Assembly (NCBI GenBank): GCA_003167305.1
Contig: PMTP01000198.1
Coordinates: forward strand, 4,169-17,245
Length of the DNA stretch: 13,077 bases
Direction: 5' to 3'
DNA from: Acidobacteriaceae bacterium
GTDB taxonomy: Bacteria; Acidobacteriota; Terriglobia; Terriglobales; Acidobacteriaceae
In this document: positions 5,632 through 12,537 of the stretch, piece after piece
Layout: every line of letters starts with the position of its first letter
How positions within the stretch are numbered: position 1 is the first letter of the stretch
Position numbers and translations under genes: made by a program
Notes under the pieces: generated by a model
The model's database searches: none
What the model was told of the DNA's origin: nothing
The model's input: the letters and a program-made list of their open reading frames with translations, nothing else

Positions 5632-5678
5632 AAAAAAACAGGCTCGCGAAGCGAACAGCTTCGCGAGCCTGTTTTTTT
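5632..5678 (+). terminator. Rho-independent terminator, perfect 21-bp stem
   Basis: The arm at 5632-5652 begins with seven A and continues CAGGCTCGCGAAGC. It is exactly complementary to 5658-5678, which ends in seven T, around the 5-nt loop GAACA. The stem has no mismatch. The A7/T7 ends make it able to act in both directions. It closes the TPR gene and separates it from the sigma-factor operon. Confidence 0.93.
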
Positions 5679-5736
5679 GCGCCGAAAAGTAGTGTTGCAT
5701 CCGAGCATTTTTCCCTTAACGCGCGTCTTGTGGACT

Positions 5737-6330
5737 ATGAGCGCGGGTCAGGCAGTATTCTCAGGTTGGATGGAGATCGCGGAAAAAGCTGTGTACAAAG
5801 AGGCTCGCAAGCGCGCGGAAGAGCAGGCGCTCACGGGGCTGGTGAGCCAGTACGCCGGAACGCTCTACCGGGTGGCTTACTCGGTTCTGCGCAACTCTGC
5901 TGACGCCGAAGACGCCGTGCAGGAGGCTTTTGTGCGCGTGCTGCGCCACCGCGAGACGCTCGCTGAGGTGCGCGACCAGCGGGTTTGGCTGATCCGCATT
6001 GTGTGGAACGTGGTGCTGGACCGCAAGCGCCGCATGAAGACCCGGCCGGAGACCGACGACGTGGCCGAGCTGGCGCGCGTGCTGCCCGCCGGCGGACTGA
6101 CCGCCGAAGAGCGCGTTGCCGCTACCCAGCACCATGCCCGCGTGCTGGCCTGCGTGGAGCAGCTTCCCGCAAAGGAGCGCCAGGTGTTGATGCTATCCGC
6201 CTTCGAGGAGCTGACCAGCGTGGAGATCGCCTCGGTACTGGGCATCACCGAGTCCAGCGTTCGCTCGCGGCTCTTTCGCGCGCGCAACCTGATGGCCGGC
6301 CTGATGGAGCACACGAGGAGTTTGCGATGA
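5737..6330 (+). CDS. ECF (extracytoplasmic function) RNA polymerase sigma factor
   Basis: The protein (197 residues from ATG 5737) has the two-domain ECF layout. Sigma region 2 covers about 35-100 (YAGTLYRVAYSVLRNSADAE, then DAVQEAFVRVLRH, then WLIRIVWNVVLDRKRR, the -10 recognition helix). Region 4 covers about 140-190 (LPAKERQVLMLSAFEELT, then SVEIASVLGITESSVRSRLF, the -35 helix-turn-helix). It directs RNA polymerase to a stimulus-specific regulon. The start is ambiguous: ATG 5737 lacks a ribosome-binding site, and ATG 5770 (186 residues) has AGG four bases upstream. The frame stays open back through the terminator, but that part is not protein-like. The stop TGA overlaps the ATG of a 19-codon mini-ORF, followed by the putative anti-sigma gene. 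Confidence 0.93.
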   Translation: MSAGQAVFSGWMEIAEKAVYKEARKRAEEQALTGLVSQYAGTLYRVAYSVLRNSADAEDAVQEAFVRVLRHRETLAEVRDQRVWLIRIVWNVVLDRKRRMKTRPETDDVAELARVLPAGGLTAEERVAATQHHARVLACVEQLPAKERQVLMLSAFEELTSVEIASVLGITESSVRSRLFRARNLMAGLMEHTRSLR

Positions 6331-6386
6331 AGAGACGACAATGGTTAGTTGAACGGTTGATCAACGTGGAAAGGAGTTTGCGATGA
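6327..6386 (+). CDS. 19-residue mini-ORF bridging sigma factor and putative anti-sigma
   Basis: The ORF MKRRQWLVERLINVERSLR starts in the ATGA overlap with the sigma-factor stop. It ends in an ATGA overlap with the next gene's start at 6383. It has its own ribosome-binding site, AGGAG, six bases before its ATG (6316-6320). The downstream gene's AGGAG (6372-6376) lies within its last codons. The 16-mer AGGAGTTTGCGATGAA occurs at 6316-6331 and again at 6372-6387, so both the sigma factor and the mini-ORF end in RSLR. It may be a translational-coupling relay or leader peptide, or simply the product of a duplicated junction. The peptide is basic and amphipathic-looking. Existence is plausible from signals; function is unknown. 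Confidence 0.55.
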   Translation: MKRRQWLVERLINVERSLR

Positions 6387-6937
6387 ATTCTTCTGCTCAG
6401 AACCCGCTTGAAAGCAGTTCCGGTTCCGGCGAATTTGAAGAGACGCTGCGGCTGATCGCCCGCCTCTCCGCGCCCGAGGGGCTTGAGGAACGCTTGCAGG
6501 TTGGATTGCGCGCAGCGTCACGCACGACTTTGGGCAGGGCGCGGATACTTCATTGGCCCGTAGCGCTGAGGCTGGACAACGCCTGGATGCAGAGTTCCCT
6601 GGCACGCACGGCCGCGGCTGCGGCGATTGTCGCTGTGGTGGTTGGCGGCGGGTGGGGCGTTATCTCGCGTGTGCAGCCCGCGCAGTCTGCCAAGGCAATC
6701 GCGATTCCCCCGCGCGTCTCCTTGCAAGGCAGCTTTTCCAGCGCCGGAGCCATGCGCACTCCGCAGACGCTCAACGGCCCAATCGTCGAACCTCCCGCCA
6801 TCGCGCATCCGGCCGCAGCCGCGCCGTCAGAAGCCAAGGCTGGCGGCAAGGCCGTGGTGCAGACACCAGTCCGGCATGGCAAGTCCGCGGCCGTACACAA
6901 ATCCATTGCGCAGCCCGCCGCGCCACCGGCAAAGTAG
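6383..6937 (+). CDS. Single-pass membrane protein, putative anti-sigma factor
   Basis: The protein (184 residues) starts at ATG 6383 with AGGAG six bases upstream, translationally coupled to the mini-ORF and sigma gene. The N-terminal cytoplasmic part (about 1-72) is helical with the stretch FEETLRLIARLSAPEGLEER (18-37). One transmembrane helix follows at about 75-95 (RTAAAAAIVAVVVGGGWGVI). The rest is a Pro/Ala-rich, low-complexity tail ending APPAK. The order 'sigma then single-span membrane protein' suggests it holds the ECF factor at the membrane. It lacks the HxxxCxxC zinc motif of classical ZAS anti-sigma factors, so the role is inferred from position only. It is convergent with the next gene, 4 bp away, with no visible terminator between. 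Confidence 0.75.
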   Translation: MNSSAQNPLESSSGSGEFEETLRLIARLSAPEGLEERLQVGLRAASRTTLGRARILHWPVALRLDNAWMQSSLARTAAAAAIVAVVVGGGWGVISRVQPAQSAKAIAIPPRVSLQGSFSSAGAMRTPQTLNGPIVEPPAIAHPAAAAPSEAKAGGKAVVQTPVRHGKSAAVHKSIAQPAAPPAK

Positions 6938-6941
6938 CGGC

Positions 6942-7286
6942 TTACGCGCTCTTGGCAACCGCCCGGATGACCATGCCCAACAAGGCCAACACCAAGGCGC
7001 CCCAGAAGGCCGCGCCGAATCCGCGCACGTGGAAGCCGCGGACAATGCTCGATGCCAGCAGGATCATCAGCCCATTGATAACCAAAAGAAAAAGGCCGAG
7101 TGTAAGGATGCTGATGGGGAAAGTCACAATCTTGAGGAAAAAGCCGACGGTCGCGTTGAGCAGGCCGATCACCAGCGCCGCCGCCAGCGCCGGCCCCAGT
7201 CCTTCAACTTCGAAGCCGCTCACCAGATTGGAAACCACCAGCAGGGCTACGGCGCTCAACAGCCATTGAATCAGAAGTCTGACCAT
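6942..7286 (-). CDS. Small four-helix membrane protein, phage holin 4_2 (PF04020)-like
   Basis: The 114-residue protein is almost wholly hydrophobic with four predicted helices (about 3-22, 30-52, 56-80 and 88-110). It has the family's typical segments: a first helix followed by GFEVEGLGPALAAALVIGLL, then NATVGFFLK, then TFPISILTLGLFLLVINGLM. The second pair echoes the first (RGFHVRGFGAAFWGALVLAL). Chromosomal members are widespread membrane proteins of unknown function; the 'holin' name comes from distant phage similarity and does not imply lysis. The start is ATG 7286 with AAGGAG nine bases upstream. It lies 66 bp downstream of the transporter gene on the same strand and may be co-transcribed with it. 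Confidence 0.88.
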   Translation of the reverse strand: MVRLLIQWLLSAVALLVVSNLVSGFEVEGLGPALAAALVIGLLNATVGFFLKIVTFPISILTLGLFLLVINGLMILLASSIVRGFHVRGFGAAFWGALVLALLGMVIRAVAKSA

Positions 7287-7352
7287 TTTCGTATTCTCCT
7301 TGTCGTCGAAATCCTGTCGCCCGCAGGTAAGAGTCCCGCAAAGCAGCCGTGA

Positions 7353-8333
7353 TTACTCGGCCAGCGCCGGCTCCAGCTCCTCTGCGGGCCGCGAGCCTTT
7401 GGCCTTGACCCGCGAGGTGGTCAGCAGGAAGACGGCCACCACGATGCCTGCCATGCCGGCAAACTCGGCGCTCTCCGGCCGTTCGTGGAGCAGAACGATT
7501 CCCAACAGCACTGCGATCACCGGATTGACATAAGCGTACGACGCGACTTTGGCCACCGGAACGTGCTCCAGCAAATAGACGAAGGCGGTGTAGCCCAGGA
7601 GCGACCCGCCGGTGATCAGGTAGGCGAGCGAGCCCATCGAGGCCGCATTCACATGAAACTGCGGCCATTGGCCCAGCGCCGTGCCCAGCGCGGTGTTGAA
7701 CGCGCCCGCGATCAGCATCTGCCAGGCCGCGGCCACAAGGCAATTCACCGGCAGGCGAGCGCGCCGCGACAAAAGGCTGCCTCCGACCCAGGCGAATGCC
7801 GCGATCAGCAGCAGCCCCAAAGCCAGCAGGCGCGCGCGGTCCCCCAGCAGGCCGGTGCGCAGCGAGGGCCACACGAGCGCGGCCAGGCCGGCAAAGCCCA
7901 GCGCCATGCCCAGCCAGCCGCGCGCAGGCAGAGGTTCACCGCCGGGCAGCAGCATCTCGGCCAGCGCCGCAAGCAAGGGGATGACCGCCAGCACCAGCGA
8001 AGCGAGCCCGCTGGGGACGGTCTTCTCGGCGTACACCAGGCAGACATTGTTCCCGGATAACAGAAAGAGCCCAACCACGCTAAGCATCAGCATGGCTCTC
8101 GGCGGCCAGAGCAGGCGCAGCCCTCGCCAGCGGCACCAGGCCATCAGCAGTGCGCCGGCGACCAGAAACCGCGTGCCGGCCAGCAGCAGCGCCGGCATCT
8201 GGGCCGCTCCGATACGAATGGCCGCATAGGTCGATCCCCAAAAGAAGTACACGCTGGCAAAGGCCAGAACGATGGAGGTCGTAGTGGCCGCCTTCATCTC
8301 CGGATGAGCTCTCTGGATTGCGGAATTCGCCAT
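7353..8333 (-). CDS. EamA/DMT-superfamily exporter (YedA-like)
   Basis: This 326-residue inner-membrane protein has the ten-helix, two-EamA-repeat layout of the drug/metabolite transporter superfamily. The first repeat opens with FASVYFFWGSTYAAIRIG and carries GTRFLVAGALLM and VPSGLASLVLAVIPLLAAL. The second repeat (from about residue 165) ends in YLLEHVPVAKVASYAYVNPV followed by IAVLLGIVLLHE, the classic end of this family. The sequence is closest in style to YedA-type metabolite or drug exporters; the substrate is unknown. I chose ATG 8333 because the hydrophobic part begins about 20 residues later and a GGA lies eight bases upstream. The frame extends to 8396 without protein-like sequence. 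The esterase gene lies 198 bp upstream on the same strand. Confidence 0.92.
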   Translation of the reverse strand: MANSAIQRAHPEMKAATTTSIVLAFASVYFFWGSTYAAIRIGAAQMPALLLAGTRFLVAGALLMAWCRWRGLRLLWPPRAMLMLSVVGLFLLSGNNVCLVYAEKTVPSGLASLVLAVIPLLAALAEMLLPGGEPLPARGWLGMALGFAGLAALVWPSLRTGLLGDRARLLALGLLLIAAFAWVGGSLLSRRARLPVNCLVAAAWQMLIAGAFNTALGTALGQWPQFHVNAASMGSLAYLITGGSLLGYTAFVYLLEHVPVAKVASYAYVNPVIAVLLGIVLLHERPESAEFAGMAGIVVAVFLLTTSRVKAKGSRPAEELEPALAE

Positions 8334-8531
8334 GGGTTGATTCCATCCTACGCGGAGTGGAGTTCCGACACTTCCCGAAACTTGCGGCAGTCTCATCGCG
8401 AGCGCGGGCTAGGTCTCTGACCACATGATTTCGTTCCTTTTGGTGGAGGTTCATGGTATCCCACCCTAGCCGCAAAAACAAAGACGCGGCGGGGCGGGGC
8501 ACCCATACCGTACACTACCTGTGAAAATGTC

Positions 8532-10091
8532 TTAACGCCTGCCAAACGGCTTGCCGCGCACCATGGTGTAGACTGCGTCGAAGACATCGAGGGTGTTGAG
8601 GCTGGCCACCCCGCCAACGGTAATCGGAGAGCCGAGATAGACGACCTTGCCCTCGGCAAGGGTGAAGGCCGGCCAGTCGGGAAGGCCTGGGCCGTTGGGA
8701 TCGCCTGATTTGGCGAAGTTGACCCAGTAGCTCGACATCTCGTCGGCCAATTTCCCGTCCGCCGCAGTCCATCTCCAGGGAGACTGATCCAGATGGTCGA
8801 AGGTGTACCAGAGCTCGGCATAGTGGCTGGCGCCCCAGCCCTCGTAGACTGAGCCGGCGGGGAACGGCGGCTGCTGCCTGAACGAGTAATAGTAGACGGG
8901 GCTGTACCCGGCGCCGACTTGCAACCTTGCCCAGGCCCACATGTCCCAGCCGAAGCGCAGATCGCGCTCGAAGTCGAGCCGAGCCTGGCGCGCTTCTTCG
9001 CCGGTGGCGTGCGGATAAGCAGCCAGGAGCGGAGCCGGCAGCTTGCCATAGCTCTGCTCAATGTCGCTGTCGAACGTAGACGCCGTCCCATGGGTTACAT
9101 CCACCAAGGAGCGCGCCTCTTCTGCGTTCGAGCCGAGAAGCAGCGGGACATCGTTCTGCTGCCCAGCAGCGAAGGCTGCATAGGGCGAGAGAGGAAGCAG
9201 ATAAGGTTCGATCACCGGGTGGACGATTCCCCCGGCGTTGCCGGCGAGCAGGTTAGCCGGCAGCCGGCGCAACTCTTTCAGAGAAGCCGCGCCGAGCGAC
9301 GCCGCGTACTTTTCTCCGTCATGTTCCGCGTTGGCAAGCAGGTACTTGGGCGCGAGCTGGAGCGGCTCAAACAGGCCGCCGCTTTCGCCGATGGCGCGCT
9401 GAAACAAGCCTTTGGCCAACGGCGAAGCCATCAGTATGCTGACCGACATGGCGCCGGCGGATTGACCGGCGATGGTCACGCGCCGAGGGTCGCCGCCAAA
9501 GGCCGCGATGTTTCTCCGCACCCATTCGAGAGCGGCGATCTGATCCATCAGGCCATAATTTCCGGAGGATTGATGCGGGGATTCGCGCGTCAGCTCGGGA
9601 AGCGCAAGGAATCCCAGCGGGCCAACCCGGTAGGCGATGGTGACAACGATGACGCCTTTGCGCGCGAGAAGGTCACCCCAATACAAGGGCATGGAGGACG
9701 ATCCGTTGATCCAGCCGCCACCATAGATCCAGACGAGGACCGGAAGGCGCTCCCGCGCACTTCGGGCCGGCGTCCAGATGTTGAGGTAGAGACAATCTTC
9801 GCTGACCGCGGGGGGCGTCTCGCCAGGCATGGAGACGCCGGTTTGCATGCATGCCGGCGCAAAAGCGTCTGCCTTGCGCCTGCCCGCCCAGGATGCGGCG
9901 CGCGCCGGTGGACGCCAGCGCAAGTCGCCGAGCGGCGGGGCCGCGAAGGGGACGCCTTTGTAGACCCTCAAGCCGCTTTCGCGCACCCCGGAGATCGCAC
10001 CGGAGTCGGTATTGACTTGCTGCGCAAAAACGCCGCTGGCCAGCGAGACCGCCGCGGCGACGATACTTGCAAATAGCAATAGCTCCCGCAT
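8532..10091 (-). CDS. Secreted type B carboxylesterase
   Basis: The protein (519 residues) is an alpha/beta-hydrolase of the carboxylesterase/para-nitrobenzyl esterase family, which hydrolyses carboxylic esters. A signal peptide covers residues 1-23 with an AxA-type site (VFA, then QQ), so it is exported. Family marks are RVYKGVPFAAPPLGDLRWRP (42-61), EDCLYLNIW (98-106), the oxyanion loop GGGW (124-127), and the nucleophile elbow G209-Q-S211-A-G-A with Ser211. The acid is probably E325 (SNAEEA) and the base His423 (ASHYAELWYTFDHL). All three triad members are therefore present and the length is typical. The start is ATG 10091 with GAGGAG about six bases upstream. The physiological substrate is unknown; xenobiotic or plant-derived esters are possible. 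Confidence 0.95.
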   Translation of the reverse strand: MRELLLFASIVAAAVSLASGVFAQQVNTDSGAISGVRESGLRVYKGVPFAAPPLGDLRWRPPARAASWAGRRKADAFAPACMQTGVSMPGETPPAVSEDCLYLNIWTPARSARERLPVLVWIYGGGWINGSSSMPLYWGDLLARKGVIVVTIAYRVGPLGFLALPELTRESPHQSSGNYGLMDQIAALEWVRRNIAAFGGDPRRVTIAGQSAGAMSVSILMASPLAKGLFQRAIGESGGLFEPLQLAPKYLLANAEHDGEKYAASLGAASLKELRRLPANLLAGNAGGIVHPVIEPYLLPLSPYAAFAAGQQNDVPLLLGSNAEEARSLVDVTHGTASTFDSDIEQSYGKLPAPLLAAYPHATGEEARQARLDFERDLRFGWDMWAWARLQVGAGYSPVYYYSFRQQPPFPAGSVYEGWGASHYAELWYTFDHLDQSPWRWTAADGKLADEMSSYWVNFAKSGDPNGPGLPDWPAFTLAEGKVVYLGSPITVGGVASLNTLDVFDAVYTMVRGKPFGRR

Positions 10092-10429
10092 CGCAGCTCC
10101 TCGGAAGTACCTTGTCTTTCGTTTGAGATTGGGACTTCCGGCCGGACTTGGAAGGGGGAAGGAACAAGCGCGGGGATTTCATCTCGAAGACCCTGCAAGA
10201 CTATACGGTAAATCCCTGTCCATTGTTCCGCTATGCCGCTTGCCTCGTCTGAAGATTAGAGTGCAGGATCGATAACGGCGATTCAGCCATACCCGCATTT
10301 CTGGCGATCTTCGCACCGCTGGAATCGACCTCTTGCGTGGCTATGACCCGGCAAGTTGACTATTGTCAGACAGGCTTGATGCCCGACCGCGTTTGCACCA
10401 CTGGCTCCAATAGCCGACAATGGATTGCC
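10092..10429. other. Divergent intergenic region between esterase and yraN
   Basis: The 338 bp separate two divergent genes and should hold their promoters. The frame of yraN is open back to 10337, but the extra residues do not resemble the family. A TTGACT hexamer at 10356-10361 faces yraN without a convincing -10 partner. I see no RNA gene or long palindrome. Confidence 0.4.
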
Positions 10430-10915
10430 ATGGGATGGATAGAGCGGATGCGGATCGGCTGCGAGGAGCGCGCGCTGGCAGGTCTCGCGTGGGCAGCGCG
10501 AAAACGTGGCCGGAGCGAAGACCTGGCTCCTCACCTGGTCACCGGCATCGAGGGCGAGGACGCGGCCTTCTTCCACCTGCGCCGCAAGGGCTATACCGTG
10601 GTAGCGCGGCGCTGGTCGTCGGACGAGATGCCCGGCGATGTGGACCTGATCGCCTGGCAGGGGCCTCGGCTATGTTTTGTCGAAGTGAAGACCCGCACCG
10701 CCCGTGACGCCTCCCCGGCCGAGATCGCTGTCGACTCCCACAAGCGCAATACACTCCGCCGCCTGGCCCGTCAATATATCCGCCAGTTGCCCCAGGAGAC
10801 TGCCCCGCCGGTCCGCTTCGACGTGCTCAGCGTTTACCTTGTGCCGGAGCAGGAGAAGGAGTTCGCGCATTTTGAAGGCGCATTTGGCTGGAGCGAGCGG
10901 GAGGGCGAGGACTGA
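10430..10915 (+). CDS. yraN: YraN/UPF0102 family endonuclease-like protein
   Basis: The protein (161 residues) has the restriction-endonuclease-like core of the UPF0102 family. The opening helix is GIEGEDAAFFHLRRKGYTVV (39-58; family GExxAxxxLxxxGY), followed by PGDVDLIAW (68-76) and LCFVEVKTRT (81-90). D72, E85 and K87 form the usual D...ExK metal site. The family's cellular role is unsettled. The N-terminus is about 30-40 residues longer than in E. coli YraN (helix with ERALAGLAWAARKRGR). The start is uncertain between ATG 10430 (GGA five bases upstream) and ATG 10448; the upstream in-frame extension to 10337 was rejected. It is followed 62 bp later by a tRNA gene on the same strand. Confidence 0.9.
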   Translation: MGWIERMRIGCEERALAGLAWAARKRGRSEDLAPHLVTGIEGEDAAFFHLRRKGYTVVARRWSSDEMPGDVDLIAWQGPRLCFVEVKTRTARDASPAEIAVDSHKRNTLRRLARQYIRQLPQETAPPVRFDVLSVYLVPEQEKEFAHFEGAFGWSEREGED

Positions 10916-10947
10916 GGCGACAAAAGCGGGACCGGCAAAGCAGGCAC

Positions 10948-10956
10948 TGTGATAAT
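10948..10956 (+). promoter_or_regulatory. Candidate extended -10 promoter of tRNA-Lys
   Basis: TGTGATAAT matches the extended -10 pattern TGnTATAAT with one change. Initiation about seven bases downstream would give a leader of roughly 14 nt before the tRNA. No good -35 box is seen at 16-18 bp upstream, which an extended -10 can tolerate. Confidence 0.4.
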
Positions 10957-10977
10957 TTTGAAGGAGCGGCCTTTTGC

Positions 10978-11053
10978 GAGCTCGTAGCTCAGTAGGTAGA
11001 GCAACGCCCTTTTAAGGCGTGGGTCCTGGGTTCGAGCCCCAGCGAGCTCACCA
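10978..11053 (+). tRNA. tRNA-Lys (anticodon TTT), CCA encoded
   Basis: The full cloverleaf can be read. The acceptor GAGCTCG (10978-10984) pairs with CGAGCTC (11043-11049). The D arm is GCTC-AGTAGGTA-GAGC. The anticodon arm is ACGCC-CTTTTAA-GGCGT with TTT as anticodon, the variable loop is GGGTC, and the T arm is CTGGG-TTCGAGC-CCCAG. The discriminator A (11050) is followed by a genomically encoded CCA (11051-11053). All stems are fully paired, so it is a functional lysine tRNA. Confidence 0.97.
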
Positions 11054-11100
11054 CTCCTTCCGGCCGCGGTTTCCCTGTCATTCGCTCATCCGTCGATACT

Positions 11101-12531
11101 CTACAGGTTGTGGTCTGCCGCGGGCGCCAGCGGCAGCGTGAAGCGGAAGGCAGCGCCGCGGCCGAGTTCGCTTTCCGCCCAGATGCGTCCGCCGTGAGCC
11201 ATGACGATGTGCTTGACGATGGCCAGGCCGAGGCCGGTGCCGCCCGCCTCACGGGAGCGCGCTTTATCGATGCGATAGAAGCGCTCGAAGATGCGGGTCA
11301 AGTGCTCGGAGGCGATGCCGGGGCCGAAATCCTGAACGCTGAATTCGACTTCGGAGGCTGCTTGTGGGGCGTTTTGGGATTCAAGCAGCCGCGCGCTGAC
11401 GAGAATGCGCTTGCCGGCCTTGCCGTACTTGAGCGCGTTTTCAATGAGGTTGCCGAAGACCTGGTTCATCGCGTCGGGATCGGCCAGGACCAGGGCGTCG
11501 GGCGCGCCGGTTAATTCCATGGCGACGCCGGAGTCGGTGACGATGCCTCCCAACAAGTCGATGGCGTCCTGAAGCAGCGCGTTTGCTCGCGTAGGCCGTA
11601 GCGCCAGCTTGTAATCCGGGCTCTCGACGCCGGCCAGCGCAAGCAGATCCTCGGTGATGCGGTTCATGCGGGTGGCGTTCTTGAGGATGATGCCGAGGAA
11701 CTCATCGCTGGTTTTGCGGTTGGGACGAGGCTCTTCCATCAGTGTTTCGACGTAGCCCTGGATGGAGGTGAGCGGGGTGCGCAGCTCGTGGCTGACGTTG
11801 GCGATGAATTCGCGGCGGGAGGTTTCCGCGGCCTCAATGCGGGTGATCTCGTGCAGCACGGCGAGCGCGCCGCCGGAGGGCATGGGGGCGGCGTTGATCT
11901 CGAAGATGCGCCCCGGGGCGAGCGAACTGGCGCGGCCGGAACGCGCCTCGCGCTGCTCCAGTGCCGAGCGCACACAGGCCAGCAGTTCGGGGTCGCGCAG
12001 CGCGTGAACCAGCGGACGGCCTACATGAATCTGCGTGCCGGCGATGCGCTGCATTTGCGCGTTGGACCAGCGGACCAGCCCCTCGGGAGTAAGGGCGACC
12101 ACCGCCTCCTGCATGGAGTCGAGCAGGCCGACCAGCTCCTGGCGGCGGCTTTCGATCTCGGCAAAGCTCTCGCCTAGCCGCTCGGCGGTCTGATTGAGCG
12201 CGGCCTCCATGGTGGAGAGCGAATCATCGCTGTCCTGGGGTAGGCGGGCGCCCAGGTCGCCGTCGGCGATGCGGCGCGCGAAGACGATGAGCCGCTCAAG
12301 CCGAACGGTGATGCGGCCGGCAACCCAGACCGCCAGGGCGAGCGCAACGGCCAGCGCGATCAGGCCGGACCAGAGAGTTTCATGACCGAGAAACAGGCCG
12401 GTGCTGCCGGGAGGAATCTCCAAGACTTTGCGCGCGATAAAGGGAAGGACGACAAACTCCATCGCTGCTGCCTGAAAGAGCAGCAGCAGGAGAAAAAGGC
12501 CGAGCAGCTTGGTGAATATTTTTGATTTCAA
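11101..12531 (-). CDS. phoR: PhoR-like sensor histidine kinase (HAMP-PAS-HisKA-HATPase)
   Basis: This membrane kinase has 476 residues. It has two transmembrane helices (about 8-33 and 52-72) around a very short periplasmic loop. A HAMP linker (73-125), a PAS domain (about 130-230), HisKA with SHELRTPLTS (247-256, phospho-acceptor H248) and a HATPase domain follow. The ATPase boxes are N (NLIENALKYG, 361-370), G1 (DFGPGI, 401-406), F (FERFYR) and G2 (GGTGLGLAIVKH, 430-441). The order and short sensor loop match PhoR, the phosphate-limitation kinase that signals via Pst/PhoU. The start is TTG 12531, six bases after the response-regulator stop; the next Met (residue 24) would destroy the first helix. 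It is downstream of, and probably translationally coupled to, its PhoB-like partner. The phosphate role is inferred, since pst and phoU are not in the window. Confidence 0.92.
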   Translation of the reverse strand: MKSKIFTKLLGLFLLLLLFQAAAMEFVVLPFIARKVLEIPPGSTGLFLGHETLWSGLIALAVALALAVWVAGRITVRLERLIVFARRIADGDLGARLPQDSDDSLSTMEAALNQTAERLGESFAEIESRRQELVGLLDSMQEAVVALTPEGLVRWSNAQMQRIAGTQIHVGRPLVHALRDPELLACVRSALEQREARSGRASSLAPGRIFEINAAPMPSGGALAVLHEITRIEAAETSRREFIANVSHELRTPLTSIQGYVETLMEEPRPNRKTSDEFLGIILKNATRMNRITEDLLALAGVESPDYKLALRPTRANALLQDAIDLLGGIVTDSGVAMELTGAPDALVLADPDAMNQVFGNLIENALKYGKAGKRILVSARLLESQNAPQAASEVEFSVQDFGPGIASEHLTRIFERFYRIDKARSREAGGTGLGLAIVKHIVMAHGGRIWAESELGRGAAFRFTLPLAPAADHNL

Positions 12532-12537
12532 GGAGCC

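Noticed and set aside
5542..5736. Extension of the sigma-factor frame through the terminator
   Set aside because: It overlaps the TPR gene and the terminator stem; the translated residues are not sigma-like.
8334..8396. N-terminal extension of the DMT transporter
   Set aside because: The added residues are polar and not family-like; ATG 8333 has a better-placed ribosome-binding site.
8919..10076. 385-codon plus-strand frame opposite the esterase
   Set aside because: It is a shadow of the esterase gene, which has a full catalytic triad and signal peptide on the minus strand.
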